Positions 1 to 8,899 of a stretch of 64,000 nt of DNA are shown piece after piece. Under the pieces are notes generated by a model that had not been told where the DNA came from, made no database searches, and saw only the letters and a list, made by a program, of their open reading frames with translations. This DNA comes from Hymenobacter terricola. GTDB lineage: Bacteria > Bacteroidota > Bacteroidia > Cytophagales > Hymenobacteraceae. How positions within the stretch are numbered: position 1 is the first letter of the stretch; each line of letters begins with the position of its first letter. Both the position numbers and the translations under genes were made by a program. The stretch lies in the NCBI RefSeq assembly GCF_017921975.2, contig NZ_JAGEMO020000027.1, positions 37,955-101,954 on the forward strand, written 5' to 3'.

Positions 1-1782
1 CTGCACAGCACGGCCAGCATCAGCGGCGATTTTGCGGTGGATGAGCTGCGCGTGGCCCGCCTGCGCAGCCTCATGCGGCCGGTGCCGCGCACGGCCGGGC
101 CGGGCTTTTCGCCCGGTAGCCTGCCCAAGCCGTCGAGGGCCCCGCGCGACAAGGCCCAGCTGGCCGCCACCCTGGGCAGCGACCTGATTCCGCCCGGCCT
201 GATGCTGGATGTGAACCTGCGCTGCCAGCGCCTGCTGCTGGCCACCGACACGCTCAGCAACCTGGCCGTGACCGTGCGCCACGATGGCCACCAGGTGCAG
301 CTGCTGAACCTGGCCGGTGGCGTGTGGGGCGGCACCGTGCACGGCACCGTGCAATGGCCCACCGACCCGGACAACCGCGTGGCCCCCGTGCAGTACCAGC
401 TGGGCGTGCACTTCGCCACCATCAACTACCGGGAATTCATGGCCCGGCTGGCCCGGCCTGAGCCGCAGGCTGCCCGCCCGGCCCGAGCCCGAACCAAAGG
501 CGCGGGTGTGGCCATTCCGGCCCTGCGCGATTTGCTGCTGACGGCCAACGGCCAGGTCACCATCGACATCGACCACGTGCAGCTTCCGGAAACTGAAAGC
601 CTGGACCAGGTCAGCCTGCAACTGGAAAAAACCGGGCCGGTCATGCACATGCCTTACCTGCACTTCCGCACGCCGGAGGGCGGGCAGGGCGAAGCATCGG
701 CCACGGCCCAGGTAGAAAACATGCACCTGCTGGCCGCCGACGCCGATGTGACCCTGCGCTACGCCACCCTCGACGTGCAGCGCCTGCTGGCCATGATTGC
801 CAGCCTGACCACGCCCACCGATTCGGTGCCCACGGCCCGCACGCTGGCCCGCACCGAGCGCCGGGCCACCCGCCGTGCCGAGCGCCGGCAGTCCACGGTC
901 AGTCGCTCCATGATATCCAACGGAGTGCTGAGCGCGGTGCTGCACGTAGAAGCCGACCAGGTGCACTACGGCGTCATTCGGGGCAGCCGGTTCCGGCTGG
1001 TATCGCACCTGCTCGATGGCGAAGCCCGGCTCGACAACTTATCGATGGACGCGCTGGGCGGCCATATTGGCTTGAGCGGCCACATGATTAGCACGGCCAA
1101 CCGCCGCCACCATCCCACCCAGGCGCAGCTGCGCCTCGACGACGTGGCCCTGCCGGCGTTCTTCACCATGGCCACCGCGCTGGGGCTGAAGGTGCTGAGC
1201 GGCGACAACATCCGGGGCACCCTGCGCGGGGTGATGGACCTGCGCACAGACCTCGACGCCAGCTTCCTGCCCGCGCTGAAGCAGACGACGGGCTACCTGA
1301 AAACGGACCTGCGCAACCTGGAGCTGCTGGACGTGGAAGCCCTGGTGGAGGCGCTGAAATTCATGAAATCAGCGCGCACCAGCCACCTGTATTTCGAGCC
1401 GGTTAGCAGTGAATTTGCGCTCTCGCAGGGCCAGCTGCTCATTCCCGGCCTCAGCCTGAACAGCAACCTGAGCAACCTGGAAATCAGCGGCACCTACGGG
1501 CTCGACGGCCGCACCAACCTCTTTATTGGCCTGAAACCCCTGCAGGCCCTGTTCGGCAACAACGACAAGCGCGTGGAGCGCATCCAGAACGGCGAGCCCG
1601 TGAGCCGCTCCACCGGCAAGCTCACCTACGTGAACCTGCGCCGCGCCGGCGCCGGCGAGAAATACAAGGTACGCCTGTTTCAGAAGGACGAGCAGCGCCA
1701 GGAACAGGCCAGCCTGCGCCAGCAATACCGCGACCTGCTCCTCACCCAGCGCCTCGATACCACCGTGCGCCTGTTGCGCTGA
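1..1782 (+). CDS. AsmA-like C-terminal region protein (5' end outside window)
   Basis: The frame is open from the first base of the window, so the gene starts upstream; a GTG at 37 is in frame but is not a convincing start. About 593 residues are visible. They are rich in alternating beta-strand and short-turn patterns typical of AsmA/TamB-like proteins. The last 200 residues match the AsmA C-terminal style: an 'LDVEALVEALKFMK' type helix followed by a 'GLDGRTNLFIGLKPL' beta section. Proteins of this family are anchored in the inner membrane, span the periplasm and are linked to lipid transport or outer-membrane homeostasis. The N-terminal anchor is not in the window. A Lys/Arg/Gln-rich tail ends the protein. 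Function beyond the family is not inferable here. Confidence 0.75.
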   Translation: MHSTASISGDFAVDELRVARLRSLMRPVPRTAGPGFSPGSLPKPSRAPRDKAQLAATLGSDLIPPGLMLDVNLRCQRLLLATDTLSNLAVTVRHDGHQVQLLNLAGGVWGGTVHGTVQWPTDPDNRVAPVQYQLGVHFATINYREFMARLARPEPQAARPARARTKGAGVAIPALRDLLLTANGQVTIDIDHVQLPETESLDQVSLQLEKTGPVMHMPYLHFRTPEGGQGEASATAQVENMHLLAADADVTLRYATLDVQRLLAMIASLTTPTDSVPTARTLARTERRATRRAERRQSTVSRSMISNGVLSAVLHVEADQVHYGVIRGSRFRLVSHLLDGEARLDNLSMDALGGHIGLSGHMISTANRRHHPTQAQLRLDDVALPAFFTMATALGLKVLSGDNIRGTLRGVMDLRTDLDASFLPALKQTTGYLKTDLRNLELLDVEALVEALKFMKSARTSHLYFEPVSSEFALSQGQLLIPGLSLNSNLSNLEISGTYGLDGRTNLFIGLKPLQALFGNNDKRVERIQNGEPVSRSTGKLTYVNLRRAGAGEKYKVRLFQKDEQRQEQASLRQQYRDLLLTQRLDTTVRLLR

Positions 1783-1805
1783 GGGCTAAGGCGCCTTCGT
1801 CTTTT

Positions 1806-1860
1806 GAACGTCATGCTGAGCGCAGCCGAAGCACGACGTTCTTGACTCAGCATGACGTTC
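1806..1860. repeat. Inverted repeat, family A copy 1
   Basis: A perfect 15-bp inverted repeat (gaacgtcatgctgag at 1806-1820, its complement at 1846-1860) lies between the AsmA-like gene and the hydrolase. The loop contains a partial extra right arm (gcacgacgttc, 1831-1841). A related element with the same outer arms occurs at 62673-62718, so this is a dispersed intergenic palindrome and not a simple terminator; there is no T-run after it. Confidence 0.85.
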
Positions 1861-1898
1861 TTTGGTTTGTCAATCCGTCACACCTATTGAATCCTCCA

Positions 1899-3827
1899 AT
1901 GACCCGTTCTTCGCTGCCTCTACTGGCCGCTTTGCTCCTTGCCGCGCCCGCCGCTCGGGCCCAGTCCCGCGCCCAGGATTCCGTGTTCGTGCGGCAGAGC
2001 TACACCAAGCTCGACCGCCAGATAACGATGCGTGATGGCGTGAATCTTTACACCACCATCTACGTGCCCATAGATGCCTCCCCGGCCACGCCCTACCCCT
2101 TTCTGATGACGCGGACGCCCTACTCGGCCGGGCCGTATGGCGAGGACAAGTACCGCCCGCGCGGGCCGGGCCCCAGCCAGGAGCTGTCGCGGGAGAAATA
2201 CATTTTCGTGTACCAGGACGTGCGCGGGCGGTATCTGAGCGAGGGCAAGTTTGAGGAAATGACGCCCGCCCTGCCCAAAGGGGCATTTGCCCTCGGCAAC
2301 AATCCCCCGCCGCACGACGAAAGCACCGACACGTTCGATACCATCGAATGGCTGCTGAAGAACGTGCCCGGCAACAACGGCCGCGTGGGAATGATGGGCA
2401 TCAGCTACCCCGGCTTCTACGCCTCGGCCGCGCTGCCCAATGCCCACCCGGCCCTGAAAGCAGTATCGCCGCAGGCCCCGGTTACGGATGAGTTTATCGG
2501 CGACGATGCCCGGCACAAGGGCGCGTTTTACCTGCTTGATAACTTCGAATTCACCAACTACTTCGACATTCCGCGCCCCAAGCCGGTGGCCGAGTACCCG
2601 GAGCTGTTCAAGTTTGAGCCGAAGGATGCGTACAAGTTCTTCCTCGCCCTCGGCCCCATCAAAAACGCCAACGGACCCAAATATTTCAACAACCGCGCCC
2701 GCATCTGGAACGAGTACATGGCGCACGAAACCTACGACGCCTACTGGCAGCAGCGCAACATCCGCCCGGCTCTCACGGGCGTGAAACCGGCCGTGCTGGT
2801 CGTGGGCGGCTGGTTCGATGCCGAGGACCTGTACGGCGCCCTGAACACCTACCAGGCCATCGAAAAGCAGAACCCCGGCACTACCAACCGCCTCGTGATG
2901 GGCCCCTGGACCCACGGCGCCTGGTCCCGCCCCGACTGGAGCACCTTCGGCTCCCTTAGCTTCGGCGCGAACACCGCCCAAACCTACCGCGAAACGCTGG
3001 AAACGCCGTTTTTCAACTTCTACCTGAAAGACAAAGGCACCTTCAATCCAGCAGAAGCCACGGTATTCAACACCGGTACGAATGAGTGGAAAACCTACCC
3101 GACCTGGCCGCCGGCCGCCACGGAAAGCCGCACGCTGTACTTGCAGGAAGGAGGCCACCTGGCCGTGGCAGGCCCCAAGGTCGAAACTGAAGTAGCCAAG
3201 GCACTCGAGAACCAAGCAAACCTTCACATTACAAGATTGCCCGGCGTTGATAAATTTATTCTCCCATCTCAATACCTCAGCGACCCGGCCAACCCGGTGC
3301 CCTACACTGACGGCGTGCACGGCAGCCGCAACAACGAATACATGATTGAGGACCAGCGCTTCGCCACCAAGCGCGCGGACGTGCTCACCTTTCATACCGA
3401 AACCCTTGCGGAAGACCTGACCCTGGCCGGCCCGCTCACCGCTGACCTGTTCGTGAGCACCTCCGGTACGGACGCCGACTTCATCGTGAAAGTCATCGAC
3501 GAGCAGCCCGATGGCGTCCAGCGCTTGGTGCGGGCCGAGGTGATGCGCGGCCGCTTCCGCAACAGCTTCTCCAAGCCCGCGGCCTTTGTGCCCAACCAGC
3601 CCACCGAGGTGAAATACGAGCTGCCCGACGTACTGCACACTTTCCGGAAAGGCCACCGGCTGCTGGTGCAGGTGCAAAGCACCTGGTTCCCGCTGGTGGA
3701 CCGCAACCCGCAGACTTTCGTGCCCATCGCCACGGCCGAGGCCAGGGACTTTCAGAAAGCCACCATCAAGCTCTACCATGATGCCGGCCATGCCTCCGCC
3801 GTGCGGGTGCAGGTGGTGGCTCCGTAA
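1899..3827 (+). CDS. Secreted CocE/NonD family alpha/beta hydrolase (peptidase S15-like)
   Basis: The start is placed at the ATG at 1899, which gives a clean signal peptide (residues 1-22, ending ...AARAQ). An upstream in-frame TTG at 1842 would lie inside the inverted repeat. The 642-residue protein has the X-Pro dipeptidyl-peptidase/cocaine-esterase fold: nucleophile elbow GISYPG with Ser169, an acid in GGWFDAED (Asp307) and the histidine in GPWTHG (His339). The C-terminal part (about 420-640) is the jelly-roll domain of this family. Such enzymes hydrolyse esters or amides, including acyl peptides and beta-lactam-like substrates; the true substrate cannot be read. It is exported to the periplasm or outside. 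It stands alone, with the next gene 18 bases downstream on the same strand. Confidence 0.88.
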   Translation: MTRSSLPLLAALLLAAPAARAQSRAQDSVFVRQSYTKLDRQITMRDGVNLYTTIYVPIDASPATPYPFLMTRTPYSAGPYGEDKYRPRGPGPSQELSREKYIFVYQDVRGRYLSEGKFEEMTPALPKGAFALGNNPPPHDESTDTFDTIEWLLKNVPGNNGRVGMMGISYPGFYASAALPNAHPALKAVSPQAPVTDEFIGDDARHKGAFYLLDNFEFTNYFDIPRPKPVAEYPELFKFEPKDAYKFFLALGPIKNANGPKYFNNRARIWNEYMAHETYDAYWQQRNIRPALTGVKPAVLVVGGWFDAEDLYGALNTYQAIEKQNPGTTNRLVMGPWTHGAWSRPDWSTFGSLSFGANTAQTYRETLETPFFNFYLKDKGTFNPAEATVFNTGTNEWKTYPTWPPAATESRTLYLQEGGHLAVAGPKVETEVAKALENQANLHITRLPGVDKFILPSQYLSDPANPVPYTDGVHGSRNNEYMIEDQRFATKRADVLTFHTETLAEDLTLAGPLTADLFVSTSGTDADFIVKVIDEQPDGVQRLVRAEVMRGRFRNSFSKPAAFVPNQPTEVKYELPDVLHTFRKGHRLLVQVQSTWFPLVDRNPQTFVPIATAEARDFQKATIKLYHDAGHASAVRVQVVAP

Positions 3828-3845
3828 TTGACAAAACAGCTCCCA

Positions 3846-4484
3846 ATGTCATTTCCTTGGTATTTGAGCAGCCTTTTGCTGCTGGCCGCCTGCCACGCCG
3901 AGCCCAAAACCGCCGAACAAGTCTCCCAGGCAGCCGCCTCCGCTGCGGCGAAAGCCCCGGCGGCCCCATTGGCGGGCGCCCCGGCTGCCGCGTCACTCGC
4001 GGCCTTCGTGCCGGCGGGCTTCGGTATTCTCGATTCGGCTTCCGGCGACCTCAACCGCGATGCCTGGCCGGACAAAGTGCTGGTGCTGCGCAAAAACGGC
4101 GAAGACACCACCACCGTCGAGGATTTGGACCGGCCCCTGCTCCTGCTGCTCGGCCAGCCCGACCACCGCTACGCCCTGGCCGCCCGCAACGACCGCGTGG
4201 TGCTGCGCCGGGGCGAAGGCGGCATGATGGGCGACCCCTACCAGCAGGTGGTCATCAAGAAAGGCTTCTTTTCGGTGGAGCACTACGGTGGCAGCAGCCA
4301 CCGATGGACGCGCGTTATCACCTTCAAATATGCCCCCGCTGACCACTCCTGGTACCTCAGCCGCGAGGGCAGCGAGGGGTTTTCCGCCTTTGCCCCGGAC
4401 AGTACCACGTTCAGCAGCAGCCACACGCCCCGCGATTTCGGCAAGGTGCCGTTTGTGAAATATGACGCCGATTCGACGTATTAG
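3846..4484 (+). CDS. Putative lipoprotein of unknown function
   Basis: The ATG at 3846 gives a short lipoprotein signal: a hydrophobic stretch then LLAAC with Cys16. A TTG at 3828 directly after the previous stop is a weaker start choice. The 212-residue product has an Ala-rich linker (about 20-55) followed by a globular domain with a 'SASGDLNRDAWPDKVLVL' section. That resembles the FG-GAP-like 'D-N-x-D-x-x-D' motif found in secreted proteins that report on calcium or repeat folds. No enzyme motif was recognised. It probably sits in the outer membrane or periplasm and may be co-transcribed with the hydrolase 18 bases upstream. It converges with the HAD gene 21 bases away. Confidence 0.65.
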   Translation: MSFPWYLSSLLLLAACHAEPKTAEQVSQAAASAAAKAPAAPLAGAPAAASLAAFVPAGFGILDSASGDLNRDAWPDKVLVLRKNGEDTTTVEDLDRPLLLLLGQPDHRYALAARNDRVVLRRGEGGMMGDPYQQVVIKKGFFSVEHYGGSSHRWTRVITFKYAPADHSWYLSREGSEGFSAFAPDSTTFSSSHTPRDFGKVPFVKYDADSTY

Positions 4485-4505
4485 GCGCCTGCGCCGGCCC
4501 GTTTC

Positions 4506-5156
4506 CTACACCAGGCTTTTTACGAACTCATCCGTAAAATCGGCCGCGAAGTGCAGCACGTTGGGCAGGTGCAGGAACTCGGCGGCTTGGTGCGTGGTGG
4601 TGAGGACCACGGCCTTCATTCCGGCGTTTTGAGCGGCTTCGGCCCCTTTTGGTACGTCCTCGAATACGATGCAGTCGGCGGGGGCTACGCCCAGCCGGGT
4701 GGCGGCTTTGAGGAAGGTTTCGGGGTGGGGCTTGCTCAGCACCACGTCGTCGGCGCTCACGATGGCGGTGAAATAGTGCCGGAGGTTGAGGTTATCGAGC
4801 ACGAAATCGATGTTGAACGGGATGGCCGCCGACCCAATGGCCATGGGAATGCCGGCCTGGTGGGCCCGCTCCAGAAACTCCATCAGGCCGGGCAGCAGGG
4901 CCAGGTGCGGCAGAAACTCGATTTGGTAGCGCTTCTCTTTTTCCAGCGAGAGCCGGTCCATCTCCTCGCCCGTAAAGCGGTCGGGGCCGAACATGCGCAC
5001 CAGCACTTCCCGGTTTTTGCCGTACATCTGGGGCTTCACCTGCTCCCAGGTAAAATCGCCGCCCAGGTCGTGGTTGAACAGGTATTGCCAGGCGCGGGTG
5101 TGGTATTCCATGTCGTGAATCATGGTCCCGTTGAGGTCGAAAATAAAGGCTTTCAT
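4506..5156 (-). CDS. HAD-superfamily hydrolase, beta-phosphoglucomutase-like
   Basis: A 216-residue HAD subfamily IA protein with a helical cap. Motif I reads FDLNGTMI: the nucleophile Asp7 is present, but the usual second aspartate (general acid/base) is Asn9. Motif II is in AIGSAA, motif III is the lysine in SKPHPETF, and motif IV is FEDVPKG, all intact. The family normally dephosphorylates or isomerises sugar phosphates in the cytoplasm. The Asn substitution would be expected to weaken classical phosphatase or mutase chemistry, so activity should not be assumed. A TAnnTTTG box lies 26 bases upstream of the start. Confidence 0.85.
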   Translation of the reverse strand: MKAFIFDLNGTMIHDMEYHTRAWQYLFNHDLGGDFTWEQVKPQMYGKNREVLVRMFGPDRFTGEEMDRLSLEKEKRYQIEFLPHLALLPGLMEFLERAHQAGIPMAIGSAAIPFNIDFVLDNLNLRHYFTAIVSADDVVLSKPHPETFLKAATRLGVAPADCIVFEDVPKGAEAAQNAGMKAVVLTTTHQAAEFLHLPNVLHFAADFTDEFVKSLV

Positions 5157-5181
5157 AAAATACGTCAGAGGTAAACAGGCG

Positions 5182-5189
5182 CAAACTTA
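5182..5189 (-). promoter_or_regulatory. Predicted -7 promoter box for the HAD gene
   Basis: On the minus strand this reads TAAGTTTG, an exact match to the Bacteroidota TAnnTTTG element, 26 bases before the HAD start codon. A possible upstream TTG at 5204-5206 is closer than ideal, so support rests on the box and its position. Confidence 0.45.
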
Positions 5190-5331
5190 TTGCCTGCCGG
5201 GCACAACTGCGTCCGCAGGCGGGGGTTTTCCGGGCTGCTGCGGTCAGCCAAGGCCCCCGACAGCCCGCCCTGCTGCTTTAATCTGTCCACCTTTGCACCC
5301 CGCCCGCTCCAGTTGCTTCTGCCGGCTTCTC

Positions 5332-5517
5332 ATGAACCGCAAAACACCCCTCAAATACCTTGGTGCCGGACTCCTGCTCTGGGTGCTGCTCCATCTGGCG
5401 GTTATCACGCTCGACGGCCTCACCGACCAGCACAAACCGGCCGATATCGGCGTGATTTTGGGCAACCCGGTGAGCAGCGCCAGCCCCCGCTATTTTGAGC
5501 TGCGGGATATTTATTAG
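5332..5517 (+). pseudogene. Truncated DUF218 (YdcF/SanA-like) membrane protein remnant
   Basis: From the ATG at 5332 the product begins as a YdcF/SanA-type protein: a Lys/Arg start, one membrane helix (about residues 7-27), then 'ADIGVILGNPV', which is the first strand of the DUF218 domain. After residue 49 the match breaks off into SSASPRYFELRDIY and a stop, giving 61 residues where family members have about 200. The rest of the DUF218 domain is not found in any frame before the next gene. A deletion that removed the 3' part is the simplest reading. It may still be translated as a short membrane peptide. Confidence 0.6.
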
Positions 5518-5617
5518 TTGCGGAGGGAATTTTCGGCCTTTTACCTGGGCCTGCTAACTGGCAGTAGTTGATTCCAGTCGAAAAAACGAAAGCCACAAGA
5601 TTTTCTTCTTTTTTCAC

Positions 5618-8600
5618 TCACAAAAACAGCCGGAACGTTGTCCCCACGCCCACCTCGCTCTCCACTTCGATGTGGCCGCCGTGGCTTTGCACGATGCGGT
5701 TGACGAGGTAGAGGCCCACGCCGGTGCCCTCGGTGTGGTCGTGGAAGCGGCGGAAAAGGTGGAACAGCTCACCGCGGTGCCGGCGCAGGTCGAAGCCCAG
5801 GCCGTTATCCTCCACCAGCAGCACGGGGCGGTCGTTTTCCAGCCACAGCGACAGGTGCACGCGGCCGGGCCGGGCGGGGTCGGCATATTTGAGGGCGTTG
5901 CTGAGCAGGTTGAGCAGGATAGTCCGCAGGTTGGCGCGGGCGTAGGAGATGGCGGGGCGGGCGGCAAAATCGGCGGTGACGCGGGCGCGGGCGGCCAGCA
6001 CCTGCGGCTGCAGGGTCTGGAGCACTTCCTGGGTTATCTCGTCGAGGGCCACGGTTTCGGGGGGCTGGTCGGGCAGCTGCTGGGCCTGGCCCACGGCGGC
6101 CAGGTCGTCGATGGTGGTGACCAGCTGGCGCAGGGCCTCGTCAATCATGGGCACGAGCAGGGTTTCCTCGGCCGGGTCGGTGAAGGTGGTGGAGATGCGC
6201 AACTCGCCAAACAGGCCGGCCAGGTTGTTCACGGGCTGCTTGAGGTCGTGGCTGGCGGCGTACACGAAGTTGTCGAGGTCCTGGTTGGTGCGGGTGAGAC
6301 GTTTGTTGGCGGCGGCCAGCTCCGCATTGCGGGTGCTCACGGCGGAGTTGGCGCCGCTCAGCTCCTCGTTGGCCCGGGCCAGGAGCTGGCGGGCGGCCAC
6401 CTGCTCGCTCACATCAATGGCCACCACGGCCACGCCCGTAATCAGGTCCTTGTCGTCGCGCAGGGGCTGGTACACGAAGTTTACGTACACGGTTTCGGTG
6501 CGGCCCTGGCGCGGCAGCTGAATGGGGCACTCCTGCGCGGCGTAGGCCTCGCCGCTGGTAACTACGCCCGCCAGCAGCGGCACAAAGCCCTGCACCAGGA
6601 ACTCGGGCATGGTCACAAACAAGGGGCGGTCCAGCACTTCTTCCCGGCGGCGGCCCCACAGCTCGCACATGCCCGAATTGGCCAGCTCCACAATGTATTC
6701 CGGGCCGCGCAGCACGGCCACGGCCACGGGCGCCTGCTCAAACAGGTCCCGCAACTGCTGCTGCTGGGCCGCGCGCTGCTGGCGGGCGCGCACCTGCTCG
6801 GTCACGTCGTAGGCGAAGACGGAGATGCCCACGGTTTGGCTGTTTTCCTGATAAGCCTGGTAGGTAAAGTTGAAATAGGCGGTTCTGGGCGGGGTGCCGT
6901 CGGGTTGCTCAAGGGCCAGCGGCAGCTCGTTGCCAAAGAAGGTAATCCCGGTCTGGTACACGCGGTCCAGGAGGGCCAAAAAGCCTTGCGTCACGGCTTC
7001 CGGCTGAATCTCGGCAATGGTGCGCCCCCGCATCCGGCGGCCGGGAAACAGCCGCTGGTAGGCTTGGTTGTGGTACGTCAGCCGGTGCTCAGGGCCGTGC
7101 AGCAACGCCACCAGGGCCGGGGTTTGCTCAAATATCTGGTAAAAGGTTTCGCGCTCGTCGGCCTGGCGCTGGGCGGCGGCCAGCACTTCGGCCTGCAAGG
7201 CATCGGCCTGCTGGCGGGCCAGCACCTGCCCGGTCACCTCAAAGGCCAGCACGAGCACGCCGTCAATCTGCCCATTTTCGTTGAAGCGGGCCTGCTGGAC
7301 GTAGTTGAAGTACCGGTCCTCCAGCACGCCATCATAGGGGCGGGCAACGGGAATCAGAATGGCATCTTCCTCGCGCGTAAGGCCCATTTCGTACACCTGG
7401 CGGATGGTTTGATACACGCCGGGCTTCACTATTTCCGGCAACGCGGCCAGCAGCTTTTGGCCCAGCAGCTGCCGCCCCGGAAAGAGGGCCTGGTAGCCGG
7501 GGTTCACCAGCTCGAACACCAAATCGGGGCCGTCGAGGATGCAGATGGCGGCCGGGGCCTGCATAAAAAGCCGCTCCAGGCGGGCGCGTTGGCGCTCGGC
7601 TTCGGCCCGGGCGGCCAGGGCCTGCACGGTGCGCTCGGCCACGCGGGCCTCCAGTCCCTGGTTCAGCTCCTGCAACGAGAGCTGGGTGCTGAACAGGCTG
7701 TCGTTGGTGGCCCGGCTTTCTTCGTTGGCGGCGTGCAACTCTTCGTTGGCAGCGGCCAGTTCCTCGTTGGCAAAGGCCGTCAACCGCTCGCTGAGGCCCA
7801 CCTGCTGCTGGGCCAGCACCTGCTCGGTCACCTCGTAGGCAAACGCGAGGATGCCGTCGATAACGCCCTGGGCATCGCGCCGGGGCTGGTACACGAAGTT
7901 GTAGTAGCGTTTTTGCAGGTCGCTCACCCCGGAATTTTCGTGGTCGAGCTGCACCAGCATTTCATTGGCCCGAAAGGTATTGCCGGTGCGGTACACCTCG
8001 TCGAGCAGGTCGAAAATGGGCTGTCCTTCCAACTCCGGCATGGCCCGGCGGATGGGCCGGCCCAGCAGCGGGCGGGTCCCCACCAGCCGTTGGTAGGCCG
8101 GGTTCACCAGCTCAAACACGTGCTCGGGGCCGGCGAAGATGCATATCATGGCCGGCGCCTGCATGAAGGTGTCGTGCAGCAGGACACGCTGGGTTTCGGC
8201 TTCGGCCCGGGCGGCCCGCTCCCGGGCCTGGCTTTCGTACAGGGCCTGCTCCACGGGGGTGCGGGCGTGGCCTTTGGTATCGCCGAAGCTCACCAGCAGC
8301 CCCTGCCCCACCCGCCGCGCCGAGAGCTGGAAATAGTTGTCGAGGCCGGCGCCCTGATAGTTGACGTCCCGGCGCATGGGTTGGCCCGACTCAAATGCCT
8401 CGCAGTGAAAGGCAAACACGCCCGTTGCCAGGGAGGTGGGAAAGTGTTGTAGGTAGGTGCCGCCGGGCCGCGCAGGCTGGCCCAGCATGCGCTGGGCCTC
8501 GGAGTTCAGCAGCTCAATCACGAAGTCCACAATTTCGCCCCTTTCGTCCCGGATGGGCGTGTACAGCGCTACCCCGTTCAGCGACGCCTCCAGCAAGCCC

Positions 8601-8671
8601 CGCACCAGGTCATCGGAAGGGAAAATATCGTGAAGGTCAACGGGAAAAGGCGCGGGAGCGGATTCGAGCAT
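5618..8671 (-). CDS. Sensor histidine kinase with five PAS domains
   Basis: The 1017-residue protein has no membrane segment, so it is predicted cytoplasmic. There is a divergent PAS at about 20-135, then four similar PAS units at about 165-290, 365-495, 515-640 and 645-775. Each of these four carries the marks 'F.QAPA...GPE...LVNPAYQ' and '...FNFVYQ'. Coiled-coil stretches rich in NEELAAAN-type heptads follow PAS2 and PAS5. The kinase core has the phospho-acceptor His808 in ASHDLKQP, an N-box (LLNLLSNALKY, about 920), a G1 box (VEDNGLGFD) and a G2 box (GTGVGLYL). No receiver domain or partner regulator is adjacent, so it is an orphan kinase. The near-identical PAS units suggest internal duplication. 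Signal and target are unknown. Confidence 0.93.
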   Translation of the reverse strand: MLESAPAPFPVDLHDIFPSDDLVRGLLEASLNGVALYTPIRDERGEIVDFVIELLNSEAQRMLGQPARPGGTYLQHFPTSLATGVFAFHCEAFESGQPMRRDVNYQGAGLDNYFQLSARRVGQGLLVSFGDTKGHARTPVEQALYESQARERAARAEAETQRVLLHDTFMQAPAMICIFAGPEHVFELVNPAYQRLVGTRPLLGRPIRRAMPELEGQPIFDLLDEVYRTGNTFRANEMLVQLDHENSGVSDLQKRYYNFVYQPRRDAQGVIDGILAFAYEVTEQVLAQQQVGLSERLTAFANEELAAANEELHAANEESRATNDSLFSTQLSLQELNQGLEARVAERTVQALAARAEAERQRARLERLFMQAPAAICILDGPDLVFELVNPGYQALFPGRQLLGQKLLAALPEIVKPGVYQTIRQVYEMGLTREEDAILIPVARPYDGVLEDRYFNYVQQARFNENGQIDGVLVLAFEVTGQVLARQQADALQAEVLAAAQRQADERETFYQIFEQTPALVALLHGPEHRLTYHNQAYQRLFPGRRMRGRTIAEIQPEAVTQGFLALLDRVYQTGITFFGNELPLALEQPDGTPPRTAYFNFTYQAYQENSQTVGISVFAYDVTEQVRARQQRAAQQQQLRDLFEQAPVAVAVLRGPEYIVELANSGMCELWGRRREEVLDRPLFVTMPEFLVQGFVPLLAGVVTSGEAYAAQECPIQLPRQGRTETVYVNFVYQPLRDDKDLITGVAVVAIDVSEQVAARQLLARANEELSGANSAVSTRNAELAAANKRLTRTNQDLDNFVYAASHDLKQPVNNLAGLFGELRISTTFTDPAEETLLVPMIDEALRQLVTTIDDLAAVGQAQQLPDQPPETVALDEITQEVLQTLQPQVLAARARVTADFAARPAISYARANLRTILLNLLSNALKYADPARPGRVHLSLWLENDRPVLLVEDNGLGFDLRRHRGELFHLFRRFHDHTEGTGVGLYLVNRIVQSHGGHIEVESEVGVGTTFRLFL

Positions 8672-8845
8672 GCGGCGAAAATAGGCACACCGGAGAAGTT
8701 GTTTTGGCCGGCCCCGGCCCCTACTCCCAGCCCCGGCCGGATGAGCTCAGCCGCACCGAATATTGCCTCGTTGATTATCTGTTTTTTACTTTATTGACCA
8801 TTGCCGTAATTCCATCTCTAGAAATATTGCCGACTCAAACCACAA

Positions 8846-8873
8846 GCCCCCGCCGCTGGGGAGCGACGGGGGC
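8846..8873 (-). terminator. Hairpin downstream of prc
   Basis: A 12-bp stem with one mismatch (8846-8857 with 8862-8873) and a 4-base loop lies just past the prc stop codon. It is GC-rich and compact; only a weak T-rich stretch follows on the minus strand. Confidence 0.5.
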
Positions 8874-8899
8874 GGATAAATGTGGTGCCGATGGGCCAC

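Noticed and set aside
1920..3791. Long open frame on the minus strand opposite the CocE/NonD hydrolase
   Set aside because: It mirrors the GC-rich codons of the real gene, lacks family motifs and has low-complexity composition (Val/Gly/His-rich).
5672..8452. Long plus-strand open frame opposite the five-PAS kinase
   Set aside because: Shadow of a high-GC gene; the translation shows repetitive Gly/His/Leu composition and no domain.
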